This document shows, piece by piece, positions 7,125 to 10,334 of a stretch of DNA of 10,334 nucleotides. Under the pieces are notes generated by a model that saw nothing but the letters and a program-made list of their open reading frames with translations, was not told the DNA's origin and searched no databases. The stretch covers positions 1-10,334 of the forward strand of contig JABIPV010000356.1 in assembly GCA_018699075.1 (NCBI GenBank), read 5' to 3'. Both the position numbers and the translations under genes were made by a program. Position 1 is the first letter of the stretch. Each line of letters begins with the position of its first letter. This stretch comes from Kordiimonadaceae bacterium (GTDB lineage: Bacteria > Pseudomonadota > Alphaproteobacteria > Sphingomonadales > Emcibacteraceae).

Positions 7125-7946
7125 ATGAAAAGACGCGACTTTATAAAAACATCTATGGCAGCAGGAGCTGCCATTTCTACGTTTTCAAACCCACTTAATG
7201 CCTTTGGAGCACAGCCCATGACCAATAAAATAGGTGTGCAGCTTTATACAGTGCGTGACCAGATGGCAATTGATGTCGGGGCAACTTTGGCCCGTGTGGC
7301 TAAAATTGGCTATAAAGAAGTTGAATATGCGGGCTATTTCGATGTTGCTGCTAAAGAAATGCGATCAATGTTGGATCAAAACGGATTAACCACGCCTTCC
7401 ACCCATATTAGTTTAACGCAAGCAAGGGACCATATCGACGAATTGATTGAATATGCAAATATTGTTGGCCATAAATATATTATGATTGGTTTTTTAGAGC
7501 CGGATGAGCGCACGACACTGGACGATTATAAAGTTTGTGCCGAAGTATTTAATAAAGCTGATGAAGCCTGTAAAGCAGCAGATATTCAATTTGGCTATCA
7601 TCATTATGATTTCGAATTTCCAGAAATTGATGGTCAGGTGCCATACGAATTATTGTTAGAGCAAACAAAAATACAAATGCAAATTGACCTTTATTGGCAA
7701 ATAAAAGCCGGTGTGGATATGTCAAAATATTATCATAAATACCCCGGGCGTTTCCCCATGGTCCATATTAAAGATATTGATGTTGATGGAAACTACGAAG
7801 ATTTAGGCAAAGGCAAAATTGATTTTGACGAATTGCTTAAATACAGGGATGTCGCTGGGTTTAAACATTATTTTGTCGAAAATGGTACGCCAAGAAATTC
7901 ACTTGAAACAATTAAAATCGGCTATGATTTTGTAAAAAACTTATAA
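7125..7946 (+). CDS. Tat-exported xylose-isomerase-like TIM-barrel protein, copy 4 (variant active site)
   Basis: This is the shortest of the set at 273 residues. The N-terminus carries the Tat motif KRRDFIK (2-8) and an Ala-rich hydrophobic segment; cleavage is probably near residues 26-29. The barrel has VQLYTVR (38-44), KEVEYAGYFD (64-73), YHHYDFEF (158-165), Asp188 in QIDLYW, His214 in VHIKD and Glu252 in YFVENG. Three presumed metal ligands remain. However, the YHNH/YHHH motif of its paralogs is YHHY here, the Cys before the ligand His is Val, and the Asp of VEHD/VEMD is Gly. The WIPPEGR loop is replaced by FLEPDER. Either substrate or reaction type has shifted, or activity is reduced; the frame is intact, so it is not a pseudogene. 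It sits 3 bp after copy 3 and 12 bp before GMC copy 3. Confidence 0.85.
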   Translation: MKRRDFIKTSMAAGAAISTFSNPLNAFGAQPMTNKIGVQLYTVRDQMAIDVGATLARVAKIGYKEVEYAGYFDVAAKEMRSMLDQNGLTTPSTHISLTQARDHIDELIEYANIVGHKYIMIGFLEPDERTTLDDYKVCAEVFNKADEACKAADIQFGYHHYDFEFPEIDGQVPYELLLEQTKIQMQIDLYWQIKAGVDMSKYYHKYPGRFPMVHIKDIDVDGNYEDLGKGKIDFDELLKYRDVAGFKHYFVENGTPRNSLETIKIGYDFVKNL

Positions 7947-7958
7947 GAAAGAGACTTA

Positions 7959-9656
7959 ATGGCAGAATTTGATGCAATCGTTGTAGGATCTGGGATTTCA
8001 GGTGGATGGGCCGCCAAGGAGTTTGCTGAAAAAGGAATGAAAACCCTGATCATTGAGCGGGGGCGCCATGTGGAGCACATTGATGATTATATCACAGAAG
8101 GCATCCCGCCGTGGGAGCTCGCCCTACGTGATGAGGTAGATCATGAAATTGAAAAAATTGAACACCCCATTCAAAGCCAATGCTTTGCCTTTAAAGAAAC
8201 GTCGAGACATTTTTTTGCCAATGATAAAGATCATCCTTATTCACAAGAAGAAGGTAAACCGTTTAATTGGTACCGTACTGAAAATCTTGGTGGGCGGTCA
8301 TTATTGTGGGGTCGTCAATCTTATCGCTGGAGCGATCTTGATTTTAATGCCAATAAAAAAGATGGTCATGGTGTTGATTGGCCGATCCGCTATAAAGATA
8401 TTGATAAATGGTATGGTTATGTTGAAAAATTTGTCGGTATAAGTGGGACAAAAGAAGGGCTTTCGCAGTTGCCCGATGGGGAATTTTTACCACCTGTGGA
8501 GATGTCATGTGTTGAGATAATGATGTCGAAAAAATTTAAAGAAATTTATGAAGACAGGCGTATGATTATTGGACGGTGTGCCAATCTTACGGAACCACAG
8601 CCAGTACATATTGCACTAGGTAGAGCAACATGTCAGTCACGTAACGAATGTCACCGTGGTTGTTCATTTGGAGCTTATTTTTCCAGTCAAGCGGCAACAT
8701 TACCAGCCGCGAATAATACCGGAAACTTAACTACCGTAACGGACAGTATCGCTCATAGTCTGGTTTATGATGTCAAAACGAACAAGGCAACGGGTGTGCG
8801 GGTAATTGACGCTAAAACAAACGAGACAAAAATATATAATGCTAAAGTAGTGTTTTTGTGTGCCTCTACCCTTGGCACCACGCAGATACTTCTTAATTCT
8901 ACCAGTGAAACATTTCAAAATGGTTTTGCCAATTCCAGTGGTGCTGTGGGGCATTATTTGATGGATCATGTAAGCGGTGCGGGAGCGAACGGAATTGTGC
9001 CCGGATTTTTGGATAAATATTATCTTGGTCGTCGTTCAAACGGTATTTATATCCCGCGCTTTAAAAATTTACGTAGCCAAGAAGAAGAATATGTCCGTGG
9101 TTTTGGTTATCAAGGATGGTCAAGTCGTGAAGGATGGAAAGCCAATCTTTCTAAACCCGGGTTTGGGGCTGATTTTAAAGAAAGCTTTAAAACACCCGGA
9201 CCATGGGAATTTAGTATGGGTAGTGCAGGTGAAATGTTGCCACGTTATGATAATTCAGTGACGCTTCATAAAACAAAAGTTGATAAATGGGGAATGCCAC
9301 AAATTCACATTGATTGTTCTTATGGTGAAAACGACCGTTTGATGCAAAAAGATATGATGAAACAAGCGGTTAAGATGCTTAAAGATATGGGGCTTCAGAA
9401 CGTTAAAGGCACCATAAACGAGGAAAGCATCCCGGGAACAGTGATCCATGAAATGGGAACCGCTAGGATGGGGCGTGATCCTAAAACATCGGTACTTAAT
9501 GGCTATAATCAATGCCATGACGTGGATAATGTATTTATTACGGATGGCTCGGCCATGGCATCTTCTGCTTGTCAAAACCCATCACTCACATATATGGCGC
9601 TAACGGCGCGTGCGGTTGATTATGCCGTTAGCCAGATGAAAATGGATAAACTTTAA
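7959..9656 (+). CDS. GMC-family FAD oxidoreductase, copy 3
   Basis: This complete 565-residue protein has no signal peptide and opens with GSGISG (10-15). It keeps C225/C231/C235 (Cx5Cx3C, predicted [3Fe-4S] site), HEMGTARMG with His497, and CQNPSLT with Asn540. It belongs to a second sub-branch together with copy 4. In the conserved mid-N-terminal segment it reads LLWGRQSYRWS rather than LLWHRQSYRWS, and WYGYVEKF rather than WYDHVEIF. In copies 1 and 2 that segment carries a His where copies 3 and 4 have Gly, so substrate or flavin surroundings may differ. It follows the TIM-barrel copy 4 stop by 12 bp, with AAGAGA-like purines as a weak ribosome site, and precedes copy 4 by 14 bp. The probable role is periplasmic sugar or glycoside dehydrogenase after co-export; substrate unknown. 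Confidence 0.9.
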   Translation: MAEFDAIVVGSGISGGWAAKEFAEKGMKTLIIERGRHVEHIDDYITEGIPPWELALRDEVDHEIEKIEHPIQSQCFAFKETSRHFFANDKDHPYSQEEGKPFNWYRTENLGGRSLLWGRQSYRWSDLDFNANKKDGHGVDWPIRYKDIDKWYGYVEKFVGISGTKEGLSQLPDGEFLPPVEMSCVEIMMSKKFKEIYEDRRMIIGRCANLTEPQPVHIALGRATCQSRNECHRGCSFGAYFSSQAATLPAANNTGNLTTVTDSIAHSLVYDVKTNKATGVRVIDAKTNETKIYNAKVVFLCASTLGTTQILLNSTSETFQNGFANSSGAVGHYLMDHVSGAGANGIVPGFLDKYYLGRRSNGIYIPRFKNLRSQEEEYVRGFGYQGWSSREGWKANLSKPGFGADFKESFKTPGPWEFSMGSAGEMLPRYDNSVTLHKTKVDKWGMPQIHIDCSYGENDRLMQKDMMKQAVKMLKDMGLQNVKGTINEESIPGTVIHEMGTARMGRDPKTSVLNGYNQCHDVDNVFITDGSAMASSACQNPSLTYMALTARAVDYAVSQMKMDKL

Positions 9657-9670
9657 AGAAAGAAAACAAC

Positions 9671-10334
9671 ATGGCGGATGAATTTGATGTAATCGTTGTA
9701 GGGTCGGGTATTTCTGGTGGTTGGGCAGCCAAAGAATTTTCTGAAAAAGGAATGAAGACGCTGATGATCGAAAGAGGGCGTCATATAGAACATATGGAAG
9801 ATTATGAAGGTGAAGGCCTCGCACCGTGGGAAAGAGATAACCGCGGCAAAAAGAATCCAAATTGGACAAAAGAGCATTCCATTCAAAGCCAGTGTTATGC
9901 GTTTCAGGATGTGACTAAACATTTTTGGGTTAATGACAATGATCATCCATATTCACAGGAAGAGGGGCATCGCTTTAATTGGTTTCGCGCGGAACAAATA
10001 GGAGGTCGTTCAACACTTTGGGGACGTCAAAGTTATCGCTGGAGCGAAATGGACTTTGAAGCAAATAAAAAAGATGGCCATGGTGTAGATTGGCCTATCC
10101 GATATAAAGATATCGATAATTGGTATGGTTATGTTGAAAAATTCGCAGGGATAAGTGGGTCAAAAGAGGGGCTATCACAACTGCCGGACGGGGAGTTTCT
10201 ACCGCCAACGGATATGACATGTGTCGAGAAAGATATTTCCAAGAAATTTGAAGAAGTTTACGAAGACAGAAGGATGATTATTGGCCGAACGGCAAATTTA
10301 ACAGAGCCGCAGCCCGTTCATTTGGAGCTTGGTC
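9671..10334 (+). CDS. GMC-family FAD oxidoreductase, copy 4, 5' part only
   Basis: The frame opens at ATG 9671 (protein start MADEFDVIVVG) and is open to the window end, giving 221 codons plus one base. Relatives are about 565 residues, so roughly 40% is visible. Seen: GSGISG (11-16), LMIERG with the ribose-binding Glu, GGRSTLWGRQSYRWSEMDF, DGHGVDWPIRYKDI and WYGYVEKFAGISG. All of this aligns closely with copy 3, including the Gly form of the LWGRQ segment. The Cys cluster and the catalytic His/Asn lie beyond the window. Residues about 44-70 are unlike any other copy: WERDNRGKKNPNW with a small deletion. There is no signal peptide. It begins 14 bp after copy 3 with an AAAGAAAG purine run upstream. 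The operon therefore continues past the window. Confidence 0.87.
   Translation, partial: MADEFDVIVVGSGISGGWAAKEFSEKGMKTLMIERGRHIEHMEDYEGEGLAPWERDNRGKKNPNWTKEHSIQSQCYAFQDVTKHFWVNDNDHPYSQEEGHRFNWFRAEQIGGRSTLWGRQSYRWSEMDFEANKKDGHGVDWPIRYKDIDNWYGYVEKFAGISGSKEGLSQLPDGEFLPPTDMTCVEKDISKKFEEVYEDRRMIIGRTANLTEPQPVHLELG

Overview
The window is a densely packed, single-strand (+) gene run from a Gram-negative bacterium. The evidence for this is a set of twin-arginine (Tat) signal peptides, one of them with a lipobox, and moderate Shine-Dalgarno sites. Base composition is moderately AT-leaning and codon use looks uniform, so nothing suggests a recent insert. I would guess a marine or environmental proteobacterium, but taxonomy cannot be settled from this sequence alone.

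Layout: (1) the 3' end of a sugar phosphate isomerase/epimerase-type TIM-barrel gene (2-490); (2) a Tat-exported Gluconate_2-dh3 small ('hitchhiker') subunit (493-1065); (3) after a 64-bp gap with a small hairpin, a tandem run of two gene families. The first family is a GMC-type FAD oxidoreductase: copies at 1130-2821, 3706-5400, 7959-9656, and a fourth starting at 9671 that runs off the window. The second is a Tat-signal xylose-isomerase-like TIM barrel: copies at 2839-3702, 5413-6264, 6267-7121 and 7125-7946. Apart from the 64-bp gap, genes are separated by only 2-17 bp, so this reads as one operon that continues beyond both window ends. There is no gene-free stretch over 300 bases, and I found no RNA gene, mobile element, CRISPR array or convincing terminator.

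Proposed joint function (inference): the GMC proteins resemble the catalytic subunits of FAD-dependent glucose/glucoside 3-dehydrogenases. The three complete copies have a Cx5Cx3C iron-sulfur motif and the His/Asn catalytic pair. None has a signal peptide, so they would be carried to the periplasm by the Tat-bearing small subunit, as known for FAD-glucose dehydrogenase. They would oxidise a sugar or glycoside, plausibly at C3, and the Tat-exported TIM barrels would then isomerise, epimerise, eliminate or hydrate the keto-sugar in the periplasm. The notable feature is the multiplicity: at least four oxidase paralogs and four exported TIM-barrel paralogs in one operon with a single visible export subunit and no visible cytochrome c. 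This looks like a diversified periplasmic keto-glycoside processing system.
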